Assembly (NCBI GenBank): GCA_963698275.1
Contig: CAVOQE010000011.1
Span: forward strand, 127,383-191,382
Source of the DNA: Anderseniella sp963698275
Lineage (GTDB): Bacteria; Pseudomonadota; Alphaproteobacteria; Rhizobiales; Aestuariivirgaceae
Reading direction: 5' to 3'
Length of the DNA stretch: 64,000 nt
Shown here: piece after piece, positions 9,285-17,169 of the stretch
How the letters are laid out: every line of letters begins with the position of its first letter
Position numbering within the stretch: position 1 is the stretch's first letter
Notes under the pieces: model-generated
What the model was told of the DNA's origin: nothing
Database searches by the model: none
Seen by the model: only the letters and a program-made list of their open reading frames with translations
Translations under genes and position numbers: made by a program

Positions 9285-9372
9285 TTAGGGATTACCCGAG
9301 TGGTTTTCCACTCTGTTTGACGCCTCCCTGTTAGACTTTATGAGCCACGATCATTTCGTGGCTCTTTTTTTT
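9285..9372 (+). ncRNA. small-RNA candidate with CCTCCCT segment
   Basis: Between DUF1192 and DUF1465 there is a compact RNA-like module: a hairpin with stem GAGTGG/CCACTC at 9298-9313, a single-stranded stretch containing CCTCCCT at 9322-9328, and a perfect intrinsic terminator at 9342-9372. CU-rich anti-Shine-Dalgarno loops followed by a terminator are the design of several known alphaproteobacterial trans-acting sRNAs. The 5' end is a guess. It may alternatively be an attenuated leader of DUF1465. I cannot assign it to a named family. Confidence 0.45.
9342..9372 (+). terminator. intrinsic terminator
   Basis: A 9-bp perfect stem, GAGCCACGA (9342-9350) with TCGTGGCTC (9356-9364), with a five-base loop, is followed by eight T residues. 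It is on the plus strand and ends the sRNA candidate, or DUF1192 transcripts. Confidence 0.85.
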
Positions 9373-9478
9373 GGCACCGGACTTGCTTGAAAGGTAGTCA
9401 GGCTGGTCTTCGTGGTTCATATTGATGCAACGGAGATTCCCGGCTTTTTAGAGGCCCAGAATTTTCGAGGTTTTTTTT

Positions 9479-10013
9479 ATGGTCACTGGTGGTAGTTCCG
9501 AGCGTCTCATGCCTGTAGATTTTCTTTCACGCTTTACAGCATCCAAACAATTCCAGGAGGTTTTTCAGGAAGGCATGAGCCTGATTGAAGAGACCGCGAA
9601 TTATCTGGATGGCCCGGGACGGCAGGATGTTCGTGAACTCGACAAGCAGGGCTCGGTTACCTATGCAAGCCAATCCATGCGCCTGACTACGCGGCTTATG
9701 CAATTGGCGTCATGGCTGCTGCTGCAGCGCGCGGTCAGTTCCGGCGAAATCACCCGCGATGATGCAGATCATGAAAAGAGCCGTATTTCGCTTGATGAGA
9801 TCGGGGAAGGTCAACCGCTTGCCGGTGCAGATGGCCTGCCGGACTGCTCTCAAAGGGCTTGTCAGGCGGTCTCTGCGCCTGCACGAGCGTATTGTGACGC
9901 TGGATGTGATGATTGCCGAGCGTGATGAAACACTGCTTGGTGGTGAAGCTGCAAACGAAGTGAACACACATCTTGATCAGTTGCAGAAAGCGTTCAACGC
10001 GCGCCGCAGCTAG
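9479..10013 (+). pseudogene. DUF1465 family protein, interrupted by +1 frameshift
   Basis: Two overlapping frames together make one DUF1465 protein of about 177 residues. The first (from ATG 9479) gives the N-terminal part with the conserved RLTTRLMQLASWLLLQRAV; after GAC at 9842-9844 it drifts into meaningless Cys-rich sequence. Dropping one base at 9845 joins it to ALKGLVRRSLRLHERIVTLD in the other frame and on to the natural end at 10013. The family is alphaproteobacterial, helical and of unknown function. The site is not in a long homopolymer. Since both halves keep conserved residues, a sequencing or assembly error or a very recent mutation is likelier than an old pseudogene. Confidence 0.8.
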
Positions 10014-10082
10014 GGTCTGGATTCCAGGGCCGCACAACCAGCCTCGAACGACATCATTTAACTACTGTAGAGCGCAAACGCG

Positions 10083-10113
10083 AAAAGCCCGGCTGCATGG
10101 CAAACGGGCTTTT
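10083..10113. terminator. bidirectional terminator between DUF1465 and rpmE
   Basis: AAAAGCCCG (10083-10091) pairs with CGGGCTTTT (10105-10113), giving an A-run on one side and a T-run on the other. It serves the plus-strand DUF1465 gene and the convergent minus-strand rpmE. Confidence 0.8.
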
Positions 10114-10142
10114 GCAATATGACGACCGAAGTGGCCAGCAGA

Positions 10143-10364
10143 TTATTTCTTGAGGAAGCCGAACTTCTCGTTGAAGCGGCTGACGCGGCCACCACGGTCA
10201 ACCAGGTTCTGGTTGCCGCCGGTCCAGGCCGGGTGGGTGGCGGGATCGATGTCCAGCTGAAGGTTGTCGCCTTCCTTGCCCCAGGTCGAACGGGTCTGGA
10301 AAGATGAGCCATCAGTGTTGGTCACTGTGATCATGTGATAGTCCGGGTGAATGTCTTTTTTCAT
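10143..10364 (-). CDS. rpmE: 50S ribosomal protein L31
   Basis: This 73-residue protein starts MKKDIHPDYHMITV and contains STWGKEGDNLQLDIDPATHP and GGRVSRFNEKFGF, matching bacterial L31. The CxxC zinc residues of the classic form are absent, as in the zinc-independent version common in Rhizobiales. It joins the two ribosomal subunits at the central protuberance. Length and start are as expected. It lies next to a divergent ABC exporter gene, an arrangement I recall from related genomes. Confidence 0.97.
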   Translation of the reverse strand: MKKDIHPDYHMITVTNTDGSSFQTRSTWGKEGDNLQLDIDPATHPAWTGGNQNLVDRGGRVSRFNEKFGFLKK

Positions 10365-10583
10365 CGAAGGTATCTTTCAAACAAACCAGCGCGCCCGATC
10401 CGATAACCGGCTTTGGCGACAACCTGGAAGAAAACTGAAATCCGGCGTGGTCTATACATGAGCAAAGCCTTTAGCGCAACCATTGCCGGGCTTTGGGCTG
10501 TGTGAAATCCGATTTCGAAATTTCCCGGGCGTGGCACCCGGCCACATAAGCGCCTGCTTGCCGGGCCAGGCATGGCATTGGCA

Positions 10584-10685
10584 GATCAGCATGAGTTTTG
10601 GTTGCCACAACAGAAACCATAAACCTGATCGCTTTCAAAGTTCTGGAGCAACTTTATGGGTTCAAATGAACCCATGTTGCTCTAG
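10584..10685. repeat. two-hairpin dispersed repeat, copy 1
   Basis: Module A (GATCAG ... CCTGATC, inner TTTTGGTT/AACCAT arms) is followed by a short spacer, GCTTTCAAAGTTCT, and module B, an almost perfect palindrome with GAGCAAC/GTTGCTC outer arms and ATGGGTTCA/TGAACCCAT inner arms. The same layout recurs at 15338, 33545 and 37335. It lies just upstream of the ABC exporter start and fills part of the 350-bp gap 10365-10714, which otherwise shows no gene. Confidence 0.8.
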
Positions 10686-10714
10686 TGTGGCGCGCATGAA
10701 TATGGATTTGAGGA

Positions 10715-12580
10715 TTGAAGACGTTGACAGTTGATACGGGCCGGGCAGGGCCGCAGGATATTCGATCACGCGCTGGTGTGTCTCAAACCGCCGAAGCCAA
10801 ACCGGCAGTTGAAACCGATGAGCCCGGGAGACGGCCGAAAGCTGCAAGTCTCAAACCATTGTCACGGCTGCTGCCGTTCCTGTTTCGCTACCGGGCTCAG
10901 ATCAGTATTGCAATTGTGTTTCTGATCCTGGCTGCCGCATCGACACTGGTGGTGCCGGTTGCGGTGCGCCGGGTCATCGACAATGGGTTTTCAGGCGAGA
11001 ATGCAGCCTTTGTCGATCAGTATTTTTCGGTCATGATGTTTGTGGTGGCGGTTTTGGCGGTGTCGTCTGCAGGCCGCTACTACTTCGTCACCTGGATCGG
11101 CGAGCGCGTTGTGGCGGATTTGCGCGATGCGGTGTTCTCGCATTTGTTGAAGTTATCTCCTTCGTTTTATGACACTGCCCAATCGGGCGAAGTGCTGGCC
11201 CGCCTGACGGCTGACACGACACAGGTGAAAAATGTGTTCGGGTCGACGGTTTCAGTTGCCCTGCGCAACATTGTCATGCTGATCGGGGCAATTGCCATGC
11301 TGATGGCCACCAGCCTGAAATTGTCCGGCATGGTGTTGCTGGTAATCCCGCTGATTGTGCTGCCGATGGTATTTTTCGGGCGCAAGGTGCGCAAACTGTC
11401 GCGCCATGCGCAGGACACACTTGCCAGTTCGGCAGCACTGGCCCAGGAATCCCTATACTCGGTACAGGCTGTGCAGGCGTTCGGCCAGGAGCCGCGGATC
11501 GGCAAGACCTTCAATGCAGCAACCCATGTGGCATTTGCTGCCGCGGCAGCACGCGCCAGGGGACGGGCGTTCCTGACCGCGGCCATTATCTTCCTGTCCT
11601 TCGGCGCGATCATCGCCATCTTGTGGTACGGCGCCCAGGAAGTGCTGTCCGGTGACATGACACCAGGCACACTGGGGCAGTTTCTGCTGTATGCAGCTTT
11701 TGCTGCCGGTGCCATGGGGTCGCTGTCGGAGGTGTGGGGAGAACTGCAGTTGGCAGCCGGGGCGGCTGAACGCCTCTCGGAGTTGCTGGATACAGAGCCG
11801 GGTATTGCAGATCCTGCAGTACCGGTAGCGTTACCGTCACCGGCAAAGGGGGCCGTGGCGTTTGACAAGGTCGAGTTTACCTATCCGTCACGGCCTGATG
11901 ACCAGGTGTTGAAGGGGTTGAGCTTTTCGGTAAACCCCGGGGAAACGGTGGCCATTGTCGGGCCATCCGGTGCCGGCAAGTCTACCCTGTTTGCGCTGAT
12001 CCTGCGGTTTTATGATCCGCAGTCGGGAACAGTACGGCTGGATGGTGTTAACGTTGCCGACATCGCGCTGGAAGATTTGCGCGGGTCGATTTCCCTGGTA
12101 CCGCAGGACACCGTGATTTTTTCGGCCAGCGTGCTCGACAATATCCGGTTTTCCAGGCCGTCGGCCAGCGATGAAGAGGTCATGCAGGCTGCAAAACTGG
12201 CCCGGGTCGACGAGTTCGCCCTGCGGTTGTCACAAGGGTTTGAGACCCAGGTCGGCGAGCGCGGGGTGACCCTGTCCGGTGGACAGCGTCAGCGGGTTGC
12301 GATTGCCAGGGCAGTGCTGCGCGATACGGCTTTATTGTTGCTGGATGAAGCCACCAGCGCACTTGATGCCGAAAGCGAGCAATATGTGCAGGCCGCCTTT
12401 GAAGACCTGATGCAGCACCGCACCACGCTGGTTATCGCCCACCGGCTCGCAACGGTTCGCAATGCTGACCGGATTATCGTGCTGGATGACGGGTGCGTTG
12501 CAGCGGAAGGCAGCCATGCCCAGTTGATGAAGAAGGGTGGGCTTTACGCCCGGCTCGCCAAACTGCAGTTCAGCGAATAG
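10715..12580 (+). CDS. ABC exporter, fused permease and ATPase
   Basis: This 621-residue half-transporter of the ABC-B (MsbA-like) type has six predicted helices between about residues 55 and 330 and a C-terminal ATPase with Walker A GPSGAGKST (416-424), signature LSGGQ (520-524) and Walker B LLLLDEATSALD ending near 550. It would act as an inner-membrane homodimer exporting a lipid or hydrophobic molecule using ATP; the substrate is unknown. The frame opens with TTG at 10715; an internal GTG about 20 codons later is possible. A dispersed hairpin repeat lies directly upstream and may shape its mRNA leader. Confidence 0.92.
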   Translation: MKTLTVDTGRAGPQDIRSRAGVSQTAEAKPAVETDEPGRRPKAASLKPLSRLLPFLFRYRAQISIAIVFLILAAASTLVVPVAVRRVIDNGFSGENAAFVDQYFSVMMFVVAVLAVSSAGRYYFVTWIGERVVADLRDAVFSHLLKLSPSFYDTAQSGEVLARLTADTTQVKNVFGSTVSVALRNIVMLIGAIAMLMATSLKLSGMVLLVIPLIVLPMVFFGRKVRKLSRHAQDTLASSAALAQESLYSVQAVQAFGQEPRIGKTFNAATHVAFAAAAARARGRAFLTAAIIFLSFGAIIAILWYGAQEVLSGDMTPGTLGQFLLYAAFAAGAMGSLSEVWGELQLAAGAAERLSELLDTEPGIADPAVPVALPSPAKGAVAFDKVEFTYPSRPDDQVLKGLSFSVNPGETVAIVGPSGAGKSTLFALILRFYDPQSGTVRLDGVNVADIALEDLRGSISLVPQDTVIFSASVLDNIRFSRPSASDEEVMQAAKLARVDEFALRLSQGFETQVGERGVTLSGGQRQRVAIARAVLRDTALLLLDEATSALDAESEQYVQAAFEDLMQHRTTLVIAHRLATVRNADRIIVLDDGCVAAEGSHAQLMKKGGLYARLAKLQFSE

Positions 12581-12713
12581 GCCTTGTCGGCGAACCTGGA
12601 TAATTTACGTTGCGTGACAATGCTGTTTTACCGGGTTAGTGTTTCTGGACCTGATTGGACGTGGCCATTTCGGTTTTGTGGAAACTGGAAAAGCCGAACT
12701 GGAGGACACCGAA

Positions 12714-13151
12714 TTGATTATCAAAAAGACCACTTCAGCGTTGCTGGCCGGTATTGCCGGATTGATGATGATGAGCACGCAGTCGCAGGCATCACCTGTG
12801 GCTGCAAACCATGTGCTCGGGGTCATGACATTCGCAGGCGGGCCTTCCGTGGTGCCGGTAGCCAAGAAAAAGAACCGCAGGCGGCTCAAGAGATCTCGGA
12901 GCAGGCGGCGGGGTTTCAATCATTTCCGCAATGGTTTTTATTATGCCCAGCCGTTCTGGAACTATGGAGACTTCTACGAGGAAGACTACGACTTTTATGA
13001 CGGCGAGGATGATGACGAGCCGGACTATGCCGGGGGCGGAGACCGCCATGAAGACTGGTGCCGCAGGAAATACCGCTCATACCGGGTCCGCACCGATACC
13101 TGGACCGATTTTGACGGCAATACGCGGCAGTGCAACAGCCCGTTTAACTGA
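12714..13151 (+). CDS. BA14K-like exported protein
   Basis: This 145-residue secreted protein has a signal peptide (positively charged start IIKKTT, hydrophobic core, Ala-rich end near ...TQSQA), an Arg-rich patch (KKKNRRRLKRSRSRRRG), an acidic Tyr/Asp-rich middle and a C-terminal WCRRKYRSYRVRTDTWTDFD motif like the repeats of the Brucella BA14K family, which are surface or lectin-like immunoreactive proteins. TTG at 12714 is chosen because GGAGG lies eight bases before it and the signal peptide begins there; the upstream ATG at 12639 would add a non-signal extension. A strong terminator follows. Confidence 0.75.
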   Translation: MIIKKTTSALLAGIAGLMMMSTQSQASPVAANHVLGVMTFAGGPSVVPVAKKKNRRRLKRSRSRRRGFNHFRNGFYYAQPFWNYGDFYEEDYDFYDGEDDDEPDYAGGGDRHEDWCRRKYRSYRVRTDTWTDFDGNTRQCNSPFN

Positions 13152-13176
13152 TCTGTTTTCGATGGAGCAAGTCCAA

Positions 13177-13205
13177 AAGGCAGGCTCTTGCAGCCTGCCT
13201 TTCTT
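13177..13205 (+). terminator. intrinsic terminator after BA14K gene
   Basis: AAGGCAGGCT (13177-13186) pairs perfectly with AGCCTGCCTT (13192-13201) around a five-base loop, then TTCTT. It also overlaps the end of the convergent OmpA-like gene. Confidence 0.8.
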
Positions 13206-14241
13206 ATCTCGTGGTGAGCTTCAATTCGATGCGGCGATTGCGGGTTTTTGCGTCTTCGGACGTGCCCGGATCTATGGGCTGAAACTCCCCAAATCCTGCG
13301 GCTACCAGATGCTGGGGCGGGATGCCCTGTTCCGCAAGCGCCTCGACCACGGCAATGGCGCGCGCTGATGACAATACCCAGTTGGACGGGAACAATGGCG
13401 TGTTGATCGGGTCATCATCGGTATGGCCATCCACCTGTAGCACCCAGTTCAGATCCTCGGGAATTTCACCCACCAGTTGCTGCATGGCCACCGCCAGCTT
13501 GGCAATTTCCAGCTGGCCCGTCGGGGACAGGGCGGCTGCACCCTTGGCAAACAGAACCTCGGACTGAAACACAAAGCGGTCACCGACCACCCGGATATCG
13601 TCACGATTGGCCAGAATGCGGCGCAGGCGGCCGAAGAATTCCGACCGGAACCGGTTCAGTTCCTGTACCCTTTGGGCCAGTGCGACATTCAGCCGGCGTC
13701 CAAGGTCCACAATCTGCGACCGGCTTTCCTGATCCTGTTTTTCGGCAGCTTCAAGCGCGTCATTCAGGGCTCCGATCTGTCTGCGCAGCGCAGCAATCTG
13801 CTGGTTCAGCAACTCAACCCGTGCCAAGGCCTCGGATGAGACCTTCCTCTCGCCTTCGAGCCTTTGCTGCAGAGCCGACAATTGTGTGCCTGCCTGGTTG
13901 CCTTCCGACCTGAAAGTATCGACAACTCCCTGCAGCAGACTGGATTCGTCACGGGCCGATTTAAGGTCGTCGGTGAGGGCGGCAAGGGTGGTTTCAACCT
14001 CGGCCTTTGATGACTTCTCCAGCGCCAGCAACTCGGTCAATTCGCTGATCTCGGAGCGCAATCGTGAAAGCGCACTGTCCTGGCCGGAGATTTCCCGCGC
14101 CTGCAGGAACTGGGTAATCATGAAAACAGACAGCAGGAAAGTGATGACCAGCAGCAGTTGCGCCATGGCATCCACAAAGCCGGGCCAGTAGAACCCGGAG
14201 CTGTCCTGACCGCGGCTGCGGCCTCTGCCGAGACCCGCCAC
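13204..14241 (-). CDS. MotB/OmpA-like peptidoglycan-binding membrane protein
   Basis: This 345-residue protein has one N-terminal membrane helix (FVDAMAQLLLVITFLLSVFM) with an Asp at the start of the helix, like the ion-conducting Asp of MotB/ExbD. A long coiled coil follows (about residues 50-200), then a C-terminal OmpA/MotB domain with VDGHTDDDPI, RAIAVVEAL and RNRRIELKL. Family knowledge: such domains bind peptidoglycan and anchor a stator in the periplasm. It starts three bases after the stop of the MotA-like gene, so the pair is cotranscribed and probably forms one complex. It is not a flagellar stator by context; no other flagellar gene is nearby. Confidence 0.85.
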   Translation of the reverse strand: MAGLGRGRSRGQDSSGFYWPGFVDAMAQLLLVITFLLSVFMITQFLQAREISGQDSALSRLRSEISELTELLALEKSSKAEVETTLAALTDDLKSARDESSLLQGVVDTFRSEGNQAGTQLSALQQRLEGERKVSSEALARVELLNQQIAALRRQIGALNDALEAAEKQDQESRSQIVDLGRRLNVALAQRVQELNRFRSEFFGRLRRILANRDDIRVVGDRFVFQSEVLFAKGAAALSPTGQLEIAKLAVAMQQLVGEIPEDLNWVLQVDGHTDDDPINTPLFPSNWVLSSARAIAVVEALAEQGIPPQHLVAAGFGEFQPIDPGTSEDAKTRNRRIELKLTTR

Positions 14242-14244
14242 GGC

Positions 14245-15264
14245 CTAACTCCGGCCCCGGCCCGAAGGCGCGCCGACACGCGCCAGCATGCGTTTGATTT
14301 CAGCGCTTTGCTCAGACTGCTGCTGTGCCCACTGACGCACGACCTTTTGCTCTTCGCGCATTTGCTGCACAAGCCCGTGCACAGCTCCGGCGAGTTGCTC
14401 CATGGATTCAGCATTCTGCGGCGCAGCGCCATTGGACTGTACCGCTGTTTCAAGCGTGCGGTTGATCCGATCCATGCCCGAACGCAGTGTCGACATTTCA
14501 GCCTGAAGGTGCGGTGGCAGATCAACGGTACTGGCATATTCACCGGCATCAATATCGGTCAATGTGGCGAGCCAGTCCTCCAGATCATTGTAAAAGCGGT
14601 TCTGCGCCTGGCTGGCCTGCAGCTCAAGGAAGCCGAGAACCAGCGAGCCGGCAAGACCGAACAGGGAAGACGAGAACGATGTGCCCATGCCGGCAAGCGG
14701 CGCTTCAAGACCGGCTTTGAGTTCTTCGAACACGGTGCCGGACTGGGCTGTTGAAATATTGAGCGAACGGATGGTTTCACCAACGGCGGAAACAGTTTGC
14801 AACAGGCCCCAGAAGGTGCCCAGCAGCCCCAGGAAAATCAGCAAGCCGATCATGTAGCGTGAAATGTCGCGGGCTTCATCCAGGCGCGAGGCCAGCGAGT
14901 CCAGCAATGAACGCAAGGTGATGGGTGATAAAATGGTGAGGCCTTCGCGGTCGCGAAGCTGGGCCGCCATGGGTGCCAGCAGGCGCGGGAGATGCGGAAT
15001 CTCCAGGCCGGGATCAGCAATGCGGAAGCTGTTGACCCAGTTGACCTCAGGCCACAGGCGAAACACCATCCGGAACGTGTAGGCGATGCCCAGCAGCAGA
15101 ACCACGACGATGAGGCCGTTGAGGCCGGGGTTGGCCATGAAGGCAACCTGGATATTGGGAAACAGTACGGCTGCGCCGATGCAGATAAGAATGGTGAAAA
15201 CCGCCATGCGGACGAGATATACCCGCGGCAGTTCCAAGACTTTCAGATGATCCGATGCCAGCAT
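14245..15264 (-). CDS. MotA/ExbB-like proton-channel family protein
   Basis: This 339-residue inner-membrane protein has two helices near residues 18-70, then a cytosolic segment, and a MotA/TolQ/ExbB core with ISRYMIGLLIFLGLLGTFWG and TSFSSSLFGLAGSLVLGF, the paired helices lining the ion path. The C-terminus is a charged helix (MREEQKVVRQWAQQQSEQ). With the downstream OmpA-like protein it would form a proton-driven envelope complex of unknown task. It is distinct from the window's tolQ. The pair is widespread in Rhizobiales by my recollection. Confidence 0.82.
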   Translation of the reverse strand: MLASDHLKVLELPRVYLVRMAVFTILICIGAAVLFPNIQVAFMANPGLNGLIVVVLLLGIAYTFRMVFRLWPEVNWVNSFRIADPGLEIPHLPRLLAPMAAQLRDREGLTILSPITLRSLLDSLASRLDEARDISRYMIGLLIFLGLLGTFWGLLQTVSAVGETIRSLNISTAQSGTVFEELKAGLEAPLAGMGTSFSSSLFGLAGSLVLGFLELQASQAQNRFYNDLEDWLATLTDIDAGEYASTVDLPPHLQAEMSTLRSGMDRINRTLETAVQSNGAAPQNAESMEQLAGAVHGLVQQMREEQKVVRQWAQQQSEQSAEIKRMLARVGAPSGRGRS

Positions 15265-15587
15265 GCCGATCTCATGTCCTTCCCGAGCATAAATTTATCC
15301 GCAGTGTAGCCAAAGATTCAACCTTGTCACGTCTCTAGATCAGGATGATTTTGGTTTGATCAACCAAAAACCATAAACCTGATCGCTTTCAAAGTGCTAG
15401 AGCAACATCGGTTCGATTGAACCCATGTTTCCCTGCAACGAATCAGGTTTCGCTAGCCTCAAAACCGAACTCTATCGCTTTGCCGCTGCGCTTGATTTTC
15501 GCAAGTTCGTGCGCAACTTTGACGGGATATGCTGCACCCGCAGCGAGCGAAGGTAGTTGACGCTTGTGGAGGTTTTGCGGCACTTCG
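15265..15587. other. intergenic region with dispersed repeat
   Basis: The gap between the MotA-like gene and the inositol monophosphatase gene holds one two-hairpin repeat copy (15338-15432) and about 150 bp of unassigned sequence rich in short inverted motifs. No gene was seen. The promoter for the MotA/OmpA-like pair should lie near 15270-15335. Confidence 0.6.
15338..15432. repeat. two-hairpin dispersed repeat, copy 2
   Basis: Module A is well preserved here: GATCAGG and CCTGATC arms enclose TTTTGGTTTGATCAACCAAAA, a near-perfect long stem. Module B has a complete left arm GAGCAACATCGGTTC and inner GAACCCATG, but its right outer arm is degenerate (GTTTCCC in place of GTTGCTC). Confidence 0.78.
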
Positions 15588-16388
15588 CTACTCGCCGGAA
15601 CGTGCCGCCTTGATGCAGGCTTTCAACTCCGACTGCATGTATTCATTGCCGGCCATGATGTCGCCGGTGTTCATGACATCGGGGCCACCATCGATGTCGG
15701 CAGCAAAACCGCCTGCTTCACGCACCATGACGATGCCGGCACAGATATCCCAGGGCTTCAGGCCGCGTTCCCAGTAGCCGTCGAGACGGCCAGCCGCCAC
15801 CCACGCAAGGTCAAGCGATGCGGTTCCGGCCCTGCGAATGCCGGCGGCTTTTGCCTGTACCTGGGCAAGTTCACGGCGAAATTCCGCATGATCACCGCGT
15901 CCGCGATGTGGAATACCGCAGGCAATAACGGCGTCCGAGATATCGCGACGCCCGGATACGCGCAGGCGGCGGTCGTTCACATAGGCGCCGCCGCCGCGTT
16001 CAGCGGCGAAAAGCTCGTCGGCAATCGGGTTGTAGATAACGCCCGCAACCGGTTCGCCATTACGGGTCAGGCCGATCGAGACGGCAAAATGCGGAATGCC
16101 GTGAATGAAGTTTGTGGTGCCGTCAATGGGATCCACCACCCAGACATGCTGGCCGTCGGTGCCGGCGATCTCGCCGCCTTCTTCCAGGTGAAACCCCCAC
16201 TTCGGGCGCGCTCTTTTCAACTCTTCAACGATGATTTTTTCAGCCTTGCGATCAGCGCGGGTGACAAAATCGGCGGGGCCCTTTTGCGATACCTGAAGAT
16301 TTTCAACCTCACCGAAATCTCGCGATACGGCACGTGCTGCCTTGCGGGCAGCGCCGGTCATGACGGTAATGAGGGGGGAAGCTGGCAT
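15588..16388 (-). CDS. suhB: inositol monophosphatase family protein
   Basis: This 266-residue enzyme has the FIG superfamily metal sites: HLEEGGE (residues about 71-77), VVDPIDGTTNFIHG (about 89-102) and LKPWDICAG near residue 218. It hydrolyses inositol-1-phosphate or related sugar phosphates with Mg. The overall length and start MPASPLITVMTGAARKAARA agree with alphaproteobacterial SuhB. It lies ten bases downstream of efp on the same strand, so the two are an operon. Confidence 0.93.
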   Translation of the reverse strand: MPASPLITVMTGAARKAARAVSRDFGEVENLQVSQKGPADFVTRADRKAEKIIVEELKRARPKWGFHLEEGGEIAGTDGQHVWVVDPIDGTTNFIHGIPHFAVSIGLTRNGEPVAGVIYNPIADELFAAERGGGAYVNDRRLRVSGRRDISDAVIACGIPHRGRGDHAEFRRELAQVQAKAAGIRRAGTASLDLAWVAAGRLDGYWERGLKPWDICAGIVMVREAGGFAADIDGGPDVMNTGDIMAGNEYMQSELKACIKAARSGE

Positions 16389-16397
16389 GGTCCGATA

Positions 16398-16967
16398 TTA
16401 ACCTTCGGATGCGCGGCGAACGTAGGTCACCTCATTGGTGTCGACGATGATCTTTTCACCGGTGCCGATGAACGGGGGCACCATGACCTTGAGGCCGTTT
16501 TCCAGCAATGCCGGTTTATAGGATGAAGACGCAGTCTGACCCTTTACCACTGCGTCAGCTTCGGTGATTTCAAGGGTTACATAATCGGGAAGGGAAATAC
16601 CCAGCGGCTTTTCTTCATAGGTTTCCACGGTAACCATCATGCCATCCTGCAGGAAAGCTGTCCGCTCACCGACAAATTCTTCCGGCAATTCGATCTGCTC
16701 GTAGGTTTCATTGTCCATGAACACCAGCATGTCGCCCTGCTGATACAGGAACTGAAAGTCTTTCTGCTCAAGGCGGACCTTCTCAACGGTTTCCGACGAC
16801 CGGAAGCGCTCGTTCAGCTTGGTGCCGTTGACGATGCCCTTCATCTCGACCTGTGCAAAAGCGCCGCCCTTGCCGGGTTTTACGTGGCCGACCTTGACCG
16901 CAATATAGAGGTCTCCATTATGCAGCAGCACATTGCCGGGCTTGATTTCATTGCCATTGATTTTCAT
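16398..16967 (-). CDS. efp: elongation factor P
   Basis: This 189-residue, three-domain factor rescues ribosomes stalled at polyproline. The N-terminal KOW-like domain has HVKPGKGGAF with the modifiable Lys at residue 33; the OB domains follow, and the C-terminal signature reads PPFIGTGEKIIVDTNEVTYV. Length and start MKINGNEIKPGNVL are standard for alphaproteobacteria. It is transcribed ahead of the monophosphatase gene. The window contains proline-rich clients such as TolA and CpoB. Confidence 0.97.
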   Translation of the reverse strand: MKINGNEIKPGNVLLHNGDLYIAVKVGHVKPGKGGAFAQVEMKGIVNGTKLNERFRSSETVEKVRLEQKDFQFLYQQGDMLVFMDNETYEQIELPEEFVGERTAFLQDGMMVTVETYEEKPLGISLPDYVTLEITEADAVVKGQTASSSYKPALLENGLKVMVPPFIGTGEKIIVDTNEVTYVRRASEG

Positions 16968-17132
16968 TCGAGATACCTGGAATTTTCAAAGAACGGGTCA
17001 GTTGACGGCGATTGATGCCATCAGGTTGGCCGGGGTTTAGCAGGGCTGGCACATAATGGGTAGCGGAAAGTGGCAGTTATAATTGACGCGGACACTGCAA
17101 GTCGCGATTGTGCGTATGATAAAGTCAACTCA

Positions 17133-17150
17133 CTAGGGTCCTGACCCTAG
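17133..17150. promoter_or_regulatory. 18-bp palindrome upstream of alcohol dehydrogenase
   Basis: CTAGGGTC-CT-GACCCTAG is a perfect inverted repeat with a two-base centre, ending 19 bases before the ATG of the alcohol dehydrogenase gene. Its position and symmetry suit an operator for a dimeric repressor. The core GGGTC-N2-GACCC recurs just upstream of tolA at 50661-50672. Confidence 0.45.
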
Positions 17151-17169
17151 AGCCTGGAGTGCTGCCGGC

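Noticed and set aside
13204..15264. Zorya-type antiphage system (MotA/MotB-like ZorA/ZorB)
   Set aside because: No helicase or nuclease partner (ZorC, ZorD, ZorE) is adjacent; neighbours are BA14K and inositol monophosphatase genes.
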